Shown piece by piece: positions 39,149-47,976 of a stretch of DNA of 64,000 nucleotides. A program made the translations under genes and the position numbers. The stretch lies in assembly GCF_000300975.2 (NCBI RefSeq), contig NZ_AEEC02000011.1, positions 62,001-126,000 on the forward strand. Direction: 5' to 3'. The DNA is from Herbaspirillum frisingense GSF30. Lineage in GTDB: Bacteria > Pseudomonadota > Gammaproteobacteria > Burkholderiales > Burkholderiaceae_D. Under the pieces are notes generated by a model that had not been told where the DNA came from, did not search any database, and saw only the letters and a program-made list of their open reading frames with translations. How positions within the stretch are numbered: the first letter of the stretch is position 1; the number at the start of each line of letters is the position of its first letter.

Positions 39149-39988
39149 ATGAGCCACAGAACCAATCTGAACACACGTACCACACATACCGCACACACCG
39201 GCCTGTTGGCCGGACAGCGCATCCTGCTTGTCGATGACGCCGAGGAGGACCGCATGCTGCTCTCCGGTTTCCTGCTGCGCTACGGGGCGCGACTGTATGT
39301 CGCACGGGACGGGCAGGACGGCTACCACAAGGCGCAGACTGTGCGGCCTGACCTGATCCTGATGGACATTCGCATGCCGGTCTATGATGGGCTCACGAGC
39401 TGCCGCCTGCTCAAGGCCAATGCGGTCACTCGCAATATCCCGCTGATCTTCCTTTCGGCAGCCGATGCCAGTGAAGAAAAGATCTCGGGTCTACGGGCAG
39501 GTGCGGTGGATTACGTGACCAAACCATTCGATTTCGAGGAAGTGCGACTGCGTCTGTGCGTACATCTGCGCTCACCGGTGCACGAGGAGCTGGCGCCCCT
39601 GCCAAACATGGCCGGCAGCAGCGCCGCAGACGTCTCGCCGGCAACGGTGGGGACTTCCGTCAACAACAGCACTTTCGACGTCGTGCTGTTCGAGGCGGCG
39701 CGCCGATTGATACTGGAAAAACTCGACCAGCCGATGGGTCTGCATGTCCTGGCCGCCGCTGTGGGGAGCAATGCGCGTCGCCTCTCCGTCGCCTTCAAGC
39801 ATTGCTGCGGCGTGACGGTCTTCGACTACCTGCGCGAAGAGCGCATGAAGGAGGCCAGGCGACTGCTCTCCGAAAGTACGCTGGACATCGGTGCCATTGC
39901 GCTGGCGATCGGCTACAGCAACACCGCCAACTTCTCCACGGCATTCCGGGATCGCTTCGGCATGCCACCCAGCCAGTTCCGCCGCTAG
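39149..39988 (+). CDS. Response regulator with AraC-type DNA-binding output
   Basis: A 279-residue protein. The N-terminal receiver is intact: acidic pair in LLVDDAEED, phosphoacceptor D73 in LILMDIRMP and the Lys in VTKPFDF. A linker (residues about 145-185) leads to an AraC/XylS double helix-turn-helix (GLHVLAAAVGSNARRLSVAF and IGYSNTANFSTAFRDRFG). REC-AraC regulators usually activate a few nearby targets. The kinase gene follows after 8 nt, so the pair is a cognate two-component system. The start is ATG 39149; GTG 39143 is in frame. Confidence 0.9.
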   Translation: MSHRTNLNTRTTHTAHTGLLAGQRILLVDDAEEDRMLLSGFLLRYGARLYVARDGQDGYHKAQTVRPDLILMDIRMPVYDGLTSCRLLKANAVTRNIPLIFLSAADASEEKISGLRAGAVDYVTKPFDFEEVRLRLCVHLRSPVHEELAPLPNMAGSSAADVSPATVGTSVNNSTFDVVLFEAARRLILEKLDQPMGLHVLAAAVGSNARRLSVAFKHCCGVTVFDYLREERMKEARRLLSESTLDIGAIALAIGYSNTANFSTAFRDRFGMPPSQFRR

Positions 39989-39996
39989 CCACTGCG

Positions 39997-42786
39997 ATGA
40001 TGTGGGCGTCACGCTGGTGCTTGTTGCCTGTCCTGTGGGCTGCGTTGGTGTGGCCCACAGCGGCCTGCTCGGCACAGGCCATCGATCTGTCCCGGTGGCA
40101 GTACGGGGAGTCCGTCACCCAGTATCTGCAATTGCTGCGGGATGAAGGGGCCACGGAGCAGTTGTCCTCCGCCATGCAAAGTCCGGAGTGGGAGAACATC
40201 AACGTCTCTGTCCTGCAGGAGGGCTATCGCGAAGGGGCCTTCTGGTTGCGTGGGCAACTGCGCAACGACAGTCCCGTCCCCGTCACGCGCTGGCTGGCCA
40301 TGGGATCGGCGCGCCTGCAGGATGTGCAACTGCATCTCTCGGAACCGCTCACGGCGGGCGTCCCCGGGGCCGGACTACGCTGGCAGCCGCCACAGGTCGC
40401 CGGCACGAAGTACGCCTCTGCGCAACGCGAGGTGCAGGGCCGCACGGCCCTGTTTGCGCTGACGCTGGCACCGGGCGAGCAACGCACGATGGTGCTGCGG
40501 GTGGCCGGCAGCTCCGTGATCGAACTGGGTGTGGCGCTGTGGGATCCCGCCGTGTTCCGGGAGGAAGAAGGTCGCGAGCTGGCCATCCAGGCCTTCGTCA
40601 TCGGCATCGCCCTGGTGCTGGTGACGTACGCGTTGATCCAGGGCGTGGAATGGCGCGATCGCGGTTCCGTGCTGATGGCGGTGTGGATCTGCTCGGCGCT
40701 GCTCTTCATCCTCAGCTTCCAGGGCTATCTCTACCTCTACCTGCTCCCCAGGGGTGGCATGTGGCTGGTACGCGTCCCCATCACGCTGGGCTGCCTGACC
40801 ACCCTGCTGCATCTCAGGATGAGCTATCTGCTGGTCAGTCTGGATCAGCTGCCGCGCTGGGAACGGCGCTGGAAGCGGATCTACGACGTCATGAGCGCGG
40901 CGCTCATCGTGGTGACCATATGGATCGCAGCAGGCGACTTCCGCGCCACTGCTCCAGTGGCCAATGCCATCGCCGCCACCTGCTATCTGATGTGGGCCGC
41001 ATCGATGCTGCATGGCTGGCGCCACGGGCTGGACAATGCGCGCTTGCTGGCCATCTCCTTTGGCCTGGCCTGGTCGGCGATGTGGCTGAAGATGCTGGAG
41101 CTCAACGGCCTGATTGTACACGGCATCCTGCCGGACTGGCAGTTCTCCACCCTGTTCCAGCTCGGCCTGCTCGGCGTGGCCTCTACGATGGTGGTCGGGC
41201 GTGCGCTGCAACTGCATCACAAGTTCGAGCAGATGCAGTGGTCGGTGCTCTCCCTGCGCATGCGCGAACAGTTCAAGCTGGAACAGGCGGTCAACCATCG
41301 CACCAGTGAACTGCGCGCGGCCCTGGAGGTCGCCGATCATGCCCGTCATTCCAAGAATGGCTTCTTCACCAGCATCAGCCATGATCTGCGCACCCCGCTG
41401 ACCTCCATCCTCGGCTTTGCCGACATGCTGCAGGCCGCCGGCGGCGAACAAGGGCGGTATGGACGCATCATCGTGCGCAGCGCTCGCCACATGCTCTCCA
41501 TGATCAATGACCTCATCGACTACGCCCACGGCGACCGCATGGACCTGTCGCAACCCAGGCCCCTGTACGTGCATGGGTTGCTGCAGACCATCGGCCAGGA
41601 AGGCGCGGCCCTGGCCCGACGGCAGCACAATGCTTTCAGCCTTGACGTCTCACCGGCGCTGCCACCGGTGCTCAGGATCGACGCCCCCCGGCTGCGCCGC
41701 CTCCTGGGCAACTTGCTCGACAATGCCGCCAAGTACACCCGCGAGGGCAGTATCAGGCTGGAAGTCGGCTGGCAGGCGGCGGCCGTGCGCTCCGGAACGG
41801 GCGTGATGGAAATGCGGGTCAGCGATACAGGGAGCGGCATTCCCCTACACTACCACGCAAGCGTGTTCGAGCCTTTCGAACGGGCCGGAGCCGACCGCTC
41901 GCAACCCGGCCTCGGCATGGGGCTGGCCCTGGTACGTCAGTGGATACAGCAGATGGACGGGCAGATCGCCCTGCAAAGCCAGCCCGGTCAAGGCACTGTC
42001 CTGACCTTGCAGTTGCCGGTCGCCCTGGCGGACGAACAGGACATTGCCCGTGACGACTGCCGCGAAGACAGCAACACGCATCCCCTCATCGATGGAACTG
42101 GTCGCCGGCTGCTGGTGGTGGAGGACAGTCCCGACATCGCCGACCTGCTGGTAGAGCAACTGGAAATGCTGGCCTTCGAGGTGGAACTGTATGCAGACGG
42201 CGAAAGCGCCGTCGCACGCATCATGCAGACCGACAAACCCGCCCCGGCGCTGGTGCTGACCGACTACCTGCTACCCGCTGCAAAAGGAGGCGAGGTCCTG
42301 CGGGCCACCCGCCAGCATCTGCCGGGCGTGCCGGTGCTGTTGCTGTCGGCAACCCTGCGGCCGCCAACAGACCGCCCCGATGACCTGGCATTCGATGCCT
42401 GCCTGCTCAAGCCGGTCAACTTCATGGAATTGCAGGAAACCCTGGCACGCCTGCTGGGCCTGCCGCTGCCGCAGCTGGGCTCGGCGCTGGCAGGAACGGT
42501 TGCAGCGGTCGGGACCGTCGCAGCCGTTGCAGCAACCAGCGAGACGACCGGGGACACTGCCGGACAGGACCCACTGCCGCCGCAGGAAAGCCTGCAGCAG
42601 GCACGTGTGTTGATCGACAGTGGTGCGGTCTCGGATTTGCTGGACTGGGGCGATGCGCTACTGCAGCAGCATCCACAGTGTGCCGGGTTCCAGTCCAGGG
42701 TGGGTCAATTGCTGCGTGAGGGTGACCTGTTCGCCGTGGAAGCCCTGGTCAATACAGCGCTCGAAGCAGTGCGGGCCGGGGAATGA
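39997..42786 (+). CDS. 7TMR-DISM hybrid sensor histidine kinase
   Basis: A 929-residue hybrid kinase. A signal or first hydrophobic segment (residues 1-25) precedes an extracytoplasmic 7TMR-DISMED2 sensor (about 30-185), then seven membrane helices (about 195-415). A coiled coil leads to HisKA with H462 in SISHDLRTP, then the ATPase N box LLGNLLDNAAKY, G1 DTGSGIP and G2 GLGMGLAL. A C-terminal receiver has D756 in LTDYLLP. The last 80 residues are helical and follow an Ala/Thr/Val linker; they contain no clear Hpt histidine. DISM sensors often bind carbohydrates or lipids. It probably phosphorylates the REC-AraC protein encoded 8 nt upstream. Confidence 0.9.
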   Translation: MMWASRWCLLPVLWAALVWPTAACSAQAIDLSRWQYGESVTQYLQLLRDEGATEQLSSAMQSPEWENINVSVLQEGYREGAFWLRGQLRNDSPVPVTRWLAMGSARLQDVQLHLSEPLTAGVPGAGLRWQPPQVAGTKYASAQREVQGRTALFALTLAPGEQRTMVLRVAGSSVIELGVALWDPAVFREEEGRELAIQAFVIGIALVLVTYALIQGVEWRDRGSVLMAVWICSALLFILSFQGYLYLYLLPRGGMWLVRVPITLGCLTTLLHLRMSYLLVSLDQLPRWERRWKRIYDVMSAALIVVTIWIAAGDFRATAPVANAIAATCYLMWAASMLHGWRHGLDNARLLAISFGLAWSAMWLKMLELNGLIVHGILPDWQFSTLFQLGLLGVASTMVVGRALQLHHKFEQMQWSVLSLRMREQFKLEQAVNHRTSELRAALEVADHARHSKNGFFTSISHDLRTPLTSILGFADMLQAAGGEQGRYGRIIVRSARHMLSMINDLIDYAHGDRMDLSQPRPLYVHGLLQTIGQEGAALARRQHNAFSLDVSPALPPVLRIDAPRLRRLLGNLLDNAAKYTREGSIRLEVGWQAAAVRSGTGVMEMRVSDTGSGIPLHYHASVFEPFERAGADRSQPGLGMGLALVRQWIQQMDGQIALQSQPGQGTVLTLQLPVALADEQDIARDDCREDSNTHPLIDGTGRRLLVVEDSPDIADLLVEQLEMLAFEVELYADGESAVARIMQTDKPAPALVLTDYLLPAAKGGEVLRATRQHLPGVPVLLLSATLRPPTDRPDDLAFDACLLKPVNFMELQETLARLLGLPLPQLGSALAGTVAAVGTVAAVAATSETTGDTAGQDPLPPQESLQQARVLIDSGAVSDLLDWGDALLQQHPQCAGFQSRVGQLLREGDLFAVEALVNTALEAVRAGE

Positions 42787-42830
42787 GGATGTGTCTTGAG
42801 TCCTCGCCGGATGCGCTTACGCAGGGCCGC

Positions 42831-43037
42831 TCATTCGCCGCCACCCGCGCTGCCGGCCTCCACCGGCATGGCAGGCCGGTCGCCGCTACGCGCCTGTTCG
42901 GCATTGCGCACATTGATCTGATACTGCTGCTCGGCGTGTTCATAGGCCAGTTGTTCCTTGGGCGAGCGGCTGCAGGCCCCCAGCGTCAATACCGAGGCAC
43001 TCAGGAGAAGTAGCAGGAGGGGGGCAGGACGGGGCAT
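42831..43037 (-). CDS. Small lipoprotein
   Basis: A 68-residue protein with a signal peptide MPRPAPLLLLLLSASVLTL and lipobox LGAC, so the mature lipoprotein is about 47 residues. The mature part is a short charged helix (KEQLAYEHAEQQYQINVRNA) ending in a Gly/Ser-rich tail, with no known family. An alternative start lies at 43052. It sits between the kinase and the EAL-domain gene, convergent to the kinase. Confidence 0.6.
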   Translation of the reverse strand: MPRPAPLLLLLLSASVLTLGACSRSPKEQLAYEHAEQQYQINVRNAEQARSGDRPAMPVEAGSAGGGE

Positions 43038-43129
43038 GTGGATGGTCTCCATCGTTATATTTCTGCCCGGCAATATACTCCTCACCAATCCTCATCGCAA
43101 GCGCGGCCGTAAGAGACCAGCTGTTTGCT

Positions 43130-44920
43130 TCAACCCCGGGCCGCGATCCAGTCCCAGGTATCGGCGGCCGCCATGGGACGGGCGATACCGTACCCCTGCC
43201 CATATTCGCAGCCCAGGTGCTGCAGGATGCGCCGGCATTTCTCCGTCTCCAGGCCTTCGGCCACGACCGCAAATCCCAGCTTCTGGCCCAGATGGATCAT
43301 CGACGGCACGATCTGCTGGTCGGAGTAGTTGCTCTCCATGGTGCGGATGAAGGACTGGTCGATCTTGAGATAGTCGGCGGGGATGTTCTTGAGATAGCTC
43401 AGGTTGCTGAAGCCGGCGCCGAAATCGTCGATGGCGACCTTCACCCCCAGCCGCTTGATTTCCTGGATCTTGCCGTAGAGCTTTTCCGGATTCTTGCTCA
43501 TCGCGCTCTCCGTGAACTCGATCTCGATCAGCCCGGCCGGCAGACGGTGCCGCTGCAATTGCGTGGCCAGCGCATGTACCAGATCGTCGTTGTCGAAGTC
43601 GCGTGCCGACACGTTGATGGCCACTGCAATGGCGCGGCCCTGGCGCATCCAGGCAGCAGCCTGCTCAATGCCGCGCTGCAGGACCCACAGCGTGACCTGG
43701 CGGATCAGGGCAGTCTTTTCCGCCAGCGGGATGAACAGGCCCGGCGAGATCGGCCCATGCACCGGATGGCGCCAGCGCAGCAGCGCCTCCACCCCGGCGC
43801 ACTGGCCTGACATCAGCGCCACCTTGGGCTGGAACTCCAGCCACAGTTCATCGGTGGCCAACAGCGCCCCCGGGATGGCCGACAGCAATTCGAAGGAATG
43901 CTTCTGCATGCGCCCCAGCGGCTGTTCGTAGTGACACTGCAGGCTGCCGCATTCCCGCGCCACGTCGATGGCGGTCAGCAGCGACGGTACCAGTTCATTG
44001 TCGTCCGCGCACTGCGACATCGGCACGATCCCCACCGAGATGTCCAGATGATGCGGAATCCCCTGATGCGCCACGGTCGCGGCGAAGGCTTCCTTGATCT
44101 GCTCGGCCTGGGCCTGCCAGACGTCACGCCGCTCCAGATAGGCAAAGCTGGTGGTGCCGATGCGATAGAGCGCGATGCCCCCCAGCGCCTGGCGCAGGCG
44201 TTCCTTGGCTTCGATCAGGAAGCCTTCCACGTAATCCCAACCGAGCGCCTTGATCATGTCGGCCAGATAGACGTGCTCGCACACCTCCACCGCCACCGCC
44301 GTGAGCTTGTCGAGCGGGCCGTCGACGCTGCGCAAGGTCTGCAGGTCGCCTACCAGGCGGCTGCGATTGGGCAGCGATGTCAGGCTGTCGACATAGCTGG
44401 CGTCGCGCAGGATTTCAAGCCGCGCCATCACGATGGCCGCCAGTCGCTGCAGGGTGGCCGCTTCCTCGTCGCTGAACTGCTGGCGCGGCGACTTGCCGAT
44501 CACGCACAGGGTTCCCAGGTACAGGCCGTCCCTGGTCCGCAGCGAAGCGCCCGCATAGAAGCGGATGCCCGGCTCGCCGGTGACCAGCGGATTGTCTGCA
44601 AAGCGTGGGTCATGGCAGGCATCCAGTACCACCATCACCTGGTCCTGCTCGATGACGTGGCTGCAGAAGGATTGCGAACGCGGCGTGGACTGCGCCTGCA
44701 GCCCGTGCCGGGACTTGAACCACTGACGGTTCTCCGCCACCAGCGAGACCAGTGAGATCTCGGTCTGGAACAGCCTGGCGGCCAGGTCGGTGACCAGGTC
44801 GCACAGTGCATCGGGCTGGCTGTCGAGCAGGCAGTAGCTGTCCAGCACGGCCAGGCGCCGCTGTTCTTTTTCGGACGGCACGCACAGTGCGCCGTCCAGT
44901 CTCAGGATATCGGCATGCAT
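43130..44920 (-). CDS. GAF, degenerate GGDEF and EAL-domain protein (c-di-GMP phosphodiesterase)
   Basis: A 596-residue signalling protein. The N-terminal GAF domain (about 20-165) has SLVSLVAENRQWFKSRHG and YAGASLRTRDGLYLGTLCV. A GGDEF-like domain follows but lacks the GGDEF motif (GTTSFAYLE), so it is probably regulatory. The EAL domain keeps the catalytic residues: EALLRWRH, NVSARDF, EIEFTES, IDDFGAGFSNLSYL, and AEGLET with QGYGIARP at the end. It should hydrolyse c-di-GMP. It lies directly downstream of a chemoreceptor gene (7 nt gap, or a 20-nt overlap if the in-frame ATG at 44947 is used), so the two may work together. Confidence 0.85.
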   Translation of the reverse strand: MHADILRLDGALCVPSEKEQRRLAVLDSYCLLDSQPDALCDLVTDLAARLFQTEISLVSLVAENRQWFKSRHGLQAQSTPRSQSFCSHVIEQDQVMVVLDACHDPRFADNPLVTGEPGIRFYAGASLRTRDGLYLGTLCVIGKSPRQQFSDEEAATLQRLAAIVMARLEILRDASYVDSLTSLPNRSRLVGDLQTLRSVDGPLDKLTAVAVEVCEHVYLADMIKALGWDYVEGFLIEAKERLRQALGGIALYRIGTTSFAYLERRDVWQAQAEQIKEAFAATVAHQGIPHHLDISVGIVPMSQCADDNELVPSLLTAIDVARECGSLQCHYEQPLGRMQKHSFELLSAIPGALLATDELWLEFQPKVALMSGQCAGVEALLRWRHPVHGPISPGLFIPLAEKTALIRQVTLWVLQRGIEQAAAWMRQGRAIAVAINVSARDFDNDDLVHALATQLQRHRLPAGLIEIEFTESAMSKNPEKLYGKIQEIKRLGVKVAIDDFGAGFSNLSYLKNIPADYLKIDQSFIRTMESNYSDQQIVPSMIHLGQKLGFAVVAEGLETEKCRRILQHLGCEYGQGYGIARPMAAADTWDWIAARG

Positions 44921-44927
44921 CGCAGGC

Positions 44928-46676
44928 TTAGAAGGTGACCCATTCATCGGTGCCGCCAGCCAGCTGGCGGGCGGGCAGCGGTGTGCTCAGGCGCGGTTCA
45001 CGCGGGGTGCGCGGCACAGTGTGGCTGGCAGTGCGCGCTGCAGTGCTGCCCACGCTGCGCGGGGCCGCCAGCGTATCCTTGGCCAGCAACGGCGCTGCCT
45101 CTTCCTGCACCTGGGCGGCATCGATACGGAACACACTCACCGCCTGGGCCAGCTCCTGGGCCTGCTGTTGCAGCGATTGCGAGGCTGCCGCCGCTTCTTC
45201 CACCAGCGCAGCATTCTGCTGCGTCACCTGGTCCATCTGGCCCACCGCCTGGCTGACCTGCTCGATGCCGGAGCGTTGCTCCTCACCGGCGGCACTGATC
45301 TCGCTGATCATGTTGCTCACCCGCTGGACGCTCTGGACGATCTCGCGCATGGTGTCACCGGCCTCGTTGACCAGTACGCTGCCCGATTCGACCTTGGCTA
45401 CCGAATCACTGATGAGGGCCTTGATCTCCTTGGCCGCTGCGGCCGAACGCTGCGCCAGGCTGCGCACCTCGGTGGCCACCACGGCAAAGCCGCGCCCCTG
45501 CTCGCCGGCCCGCGCCGCTTCCACGGCCGCATTCAACGCCAGGATATTGGTCTGGAAGGCGATCCCGTCGATCACGCTGATGATGTCGACAATCTTGCGC
45601 GAGGAGGCATTGATGTCTTCCATCGTCTCCACCACCCGGTTGACCACGCCACCGCCGCTGCTGGCGATATCCGAGGCGGCCTGTGCCATGCGGTTGGCCT
45701 CGCGGGCATTGGCCGTGTTCTGCTGCACCGTGGAGGTCAGCTCTTCCATCGAGGAAGCGGTCTCCTCCAGCGAGCTGGCCTGCTGCTCGGTGCGCGAGGA
45801 CAGGTCCAGGTTGCCACTGGCGATCTGCGAGGATGCAGTGGCGATCATGTCGGTCCCCCGGCGCACGCCGGAGACGATGCCCACCAGACTGGCGTTCATC
45901 TCCTTGAGGGCGGCCAGCAGTTCGCCGGTTTCATCCCGCGAGCTCACCTGGATACGCGCCGTCAGATCGCCACCGGCCACCTGACGTGCCAGGCGCACCG
46001 CCGTGGCCAGCGGGCGGGTGATGTTGTTGGACAACCACCAGGCCAGCAGCATCGCCAGCACCACCGAAATGACACCGCCACCGATGAGGGTGTTGCCGGT
46101 CACCGACTTCAGGCTGGCGGCTTCCTCGGCACGGGCACTCAGCAGGGACGATTCGGAACGGTCCATCTCGCCCAGCAGGGTGCGCATGCGATCCATCTCG
46201 GTCTTGCCTTTGCCGGCCTGCTCAAAGTTCACCACGGCGGCCATCTGTTCACGGCCGTCACGCACCGCGCGCCGCAGTGCGATGGCCGGGTCGATGGCCG
46301 ACGCCAGCCAGCGCCCTTCGGCCTCACTGATCTGCTGCAGACGCTGCTGCTGGGCCGCATTGTCGGCGGTCAGCTCACGGGCCTTGGCCAGATACTGCTT
46401 GAAACTGGCGTTGCCGAGCTGGTAGGGCTCCAGCGAAGCGTCGTTACCGGTCAGGGAAAAGCCACGCTGGCCGGTCTCGATGTTGATCAGGCTTTCCATC
46501 ATGCCTTGTACCTGGTCGCGCACATCGTAGGTATGCACGTTCCATTCATTGGCCGTCCCCAGGCGGGCGAAGTTGGCGTAGGCCACACTGACCAGGATCA
46601 CCAGGATGGCGGCCACCATGCCAAAACCGATATACAGGCGCGTGCCGATTTTCAGGTCAGAGAGTTTCATGTTCAT
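44928..46676 (-). CDS. Methyl-accepting chemotaxis protein with C-terminal CheR tether
   Basis: A 582-residue chemoreceptor. One membrane helix (about 12-34), a periplasmic CHASE3-like domain ([17 protein letters not shown]), a second helix (about 190-215), HAMP, and a long cytoplasmic coiled coil with the highly conserved tip [20 protein letters not shown] (in part) and [15 protein letters not shown]. It ends in EWVTF, matching the xWxxF pentapeptide that tethers CheR/CheB. CHASE3 receptors sense various small molecules; the ligand is unknown. No che genes are nearby. The EAL-domain gene follows on the same strand. Confidence 0.93.
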   Translation of the reverse strand: MNMKLSDLKIGTRLYIGFGMVAAILVILVSVAYANFARLGTANEWNVHTYDVRDQVQGMMESLINIETGQRGFSLTGNDASLEPYQLGNASFKQYLAKARELTADNAAQQQRLQQISEAEGRWLASAIDPAIALRRAVRDGREQMAAVVNFEQAGKGKTEMDRMRTLLGEMDRSESSLLSARAEEAASLKSVTGNTLIGGGVISVVLAMLLAWWLSNNITRPLATAVRLARQVAGGDLTARIQVSSRDETGELLAALKEMNASLVGIVSGVRRGTDMIATASSQIASGNLDLSSRTEQQASSLEETASSMEELTSTVQQNTANAREANRMAQAASDIASSGGGVVNRVVETMEDINASSRKIVDIISVIDGIAFQTNILALNAAVEAARAGEQGRGFAVVATEVRSLAQRSAAAAKEIKALISDSVAKVESGSVLVNEAGDTMREIVQSVQRVSNMISEISAAGEEQRSGIEQVSQAVGQMDQVTQQNAALVEEAAAASQSLQQQAQELAQAVSVFRIDAAQVQEEAAPLLAKDTLAAPRSVGSTAARTASHTVPRTPREPRLSTPLPARQLAGGTDEWVTF

Positions 46677-46919
46677 TTTTCCGTTGAGACAGACAAGGTT
46701 CCTGAAGAGACGGCGCCCTGCAGAAGGCCGGCGCCGCTTGCTTTTTTATTTTTCACGTTCACAATCCTGCAAATGCGTGACATACTGATAAAAATCACCA
46801 AAACAAACACGCATCTTTTCGGTGCATTTGCACATAAATTCAAAATGCAACGGATTTGAACGGATAACCCGGAAAAATATCCCTGTTTCTTCAAATTATT
46901 TTTGATTGCCAAAAACACA

Positions 46920-47903
46920 ATGGATCATGTCACCCCTCAACCCGACGACCTGACCGATCTCCCCCTGCTACGGCCCGGTGCCGTGGCGCGGCAACTGGGC
47001 ATGTCAGTGGAGACCCTGCGCGCCTGGGAGCATCGCTACGGCATTACTTCCTCACAGCACAGCGGCGGTGGTCAGCGCCTCTATTCGCAGGACGACCTGC
47101 AACGACTGGGCTGGATCAAGCGGCTGGTCGACGCCGGGCACCGGATCGGCAAACTGGCCGCCCTGTCACCACAGGAGCTGGAGTCGCTGACCCAGAGCTT
47201 GCCGGGCAGGGAGACACACGCCAGCGACCTGGGCGCAGCAATGCCGGCATCGAAGCGACTGGCCGTGGTCGGTCCCTGGATTTCCACCAAGGCTGGCAGA
47301 GAGGCACTGGTGCGACAGCATTTCAGGATCACCGTCGCCGTCGAGTCGCTGGATCAACTGGACCTGCGCGGCGGGGAGAGCGACATGCTGGTGCTGGAGA
47401 GCGCGGTGCTGGAGAGCGACCTGGACCTGCGACTGAACGATCTGCGGCACGCCCTGGCCCAGGTACCGGTACTGATCCTGTACCGTTTCGGCTCGGCGGA
47501 GGTGGTGGCGCGCCTGGAACAGGCCGGTCATCGACTGCTGCGCAAACCCATGGATGGCCTTGACGCCGACTGGCTGGGCAACCATATCCAGCGCATCGAA
47601 CTGCCGGCCACGGCCACCTCACCCGAGGATGAAGCCAGCGTACCGCCACCGCGTTTCAGCGAGAGCGACCTGGCCCATATCTCCGAAGCATCCGACCGCA
47701 TGCAGTGCGAATGCCCGCGCCACCTGGCCGAGCTGTTGACCGCTCTGGCCGGTTTCGAGCGCTACAGCCGCCAGTGCGAAGATGAATCGGACGAAGAAGC
47801 AGCGCTGCACCGGTCGCTCTGCATTGCGGCCGGACGCGCCCGTCTGCCACTGGAAGAGGCCCTGCAACGCCTGACCCAGGTGAAGGGCATCACCCTGCCG
47901 TAG
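46920..47903 (+). CDS. MerR-family regulator with uncharacterised effector domain
   Basis: A 327-residue protein with an N-terminal MerR helix-turn-helix (LRPGAVARQLGMSVETLRAWEHRYG, then GGGQRLYSQDDLQRLGWI). The rest (about 95-327) is not the short coiled coil of classical MerR. It includes an alpha/beta region (RLAVVGPWISTKAGREALV, PVLILYRFG) that may be a degenerate sensing domain and a C-terminal helical region. No B12 (DxHxxG) motif is present. It is divergent from the upstream chemoreceptor gene (243 nt). The start at ATG 46920 is preferred over TTG 46902. Confidence 0.78.
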   Translation: MDHVTPQPDDLTDLPLLRPGAVARQLGMSVETLRAWEHRYGITSSQHSGGGQRLYSQDDLQRLGWIKRLVDAGHRIGKLAALSPQELESLTQSLPGRETHASDLGAAMPASKRLAVVGPWISTKAGREALVRQHFRITVAVESLDQLDLRGGESDMLVLESAVLESDLDLRLNDLRHALAQVPVLILYRFGSAEVVARLEQAGHRLLRKPMDGLDADWLGNHIQRIELPATATSPEDEASVPPPRFSESDLAHISEASDRMQCECPRHLAELLTALAGFERYSRQCEDESDEEAALHRSLCIAAGRARLPLEEALQRLTQVKGITLP

Positions 47904-47917
47904 GAACTGGCCCCGGC

Positions 47918-47944
47918 AAAAAAAGCGCGCCCGATGGGCGCGCT
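47918..47944 (-). terminator. Terminator of the second chemoreceptor gene
   Basis: AGCGCGCCC / GGGCGCGCT hairpin with a GAT loop; the A-run at 47918-47923 becomes a T-run on the minus strand. It lies 32 nt after the chemoreceptor stop and 14 nt after the convergent MerR-type gene. Confidence 0.85.
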
Positions 47945-47976
47945 GTTGGAACTGCAAGGAGCCAAGCGCTCGGAAA

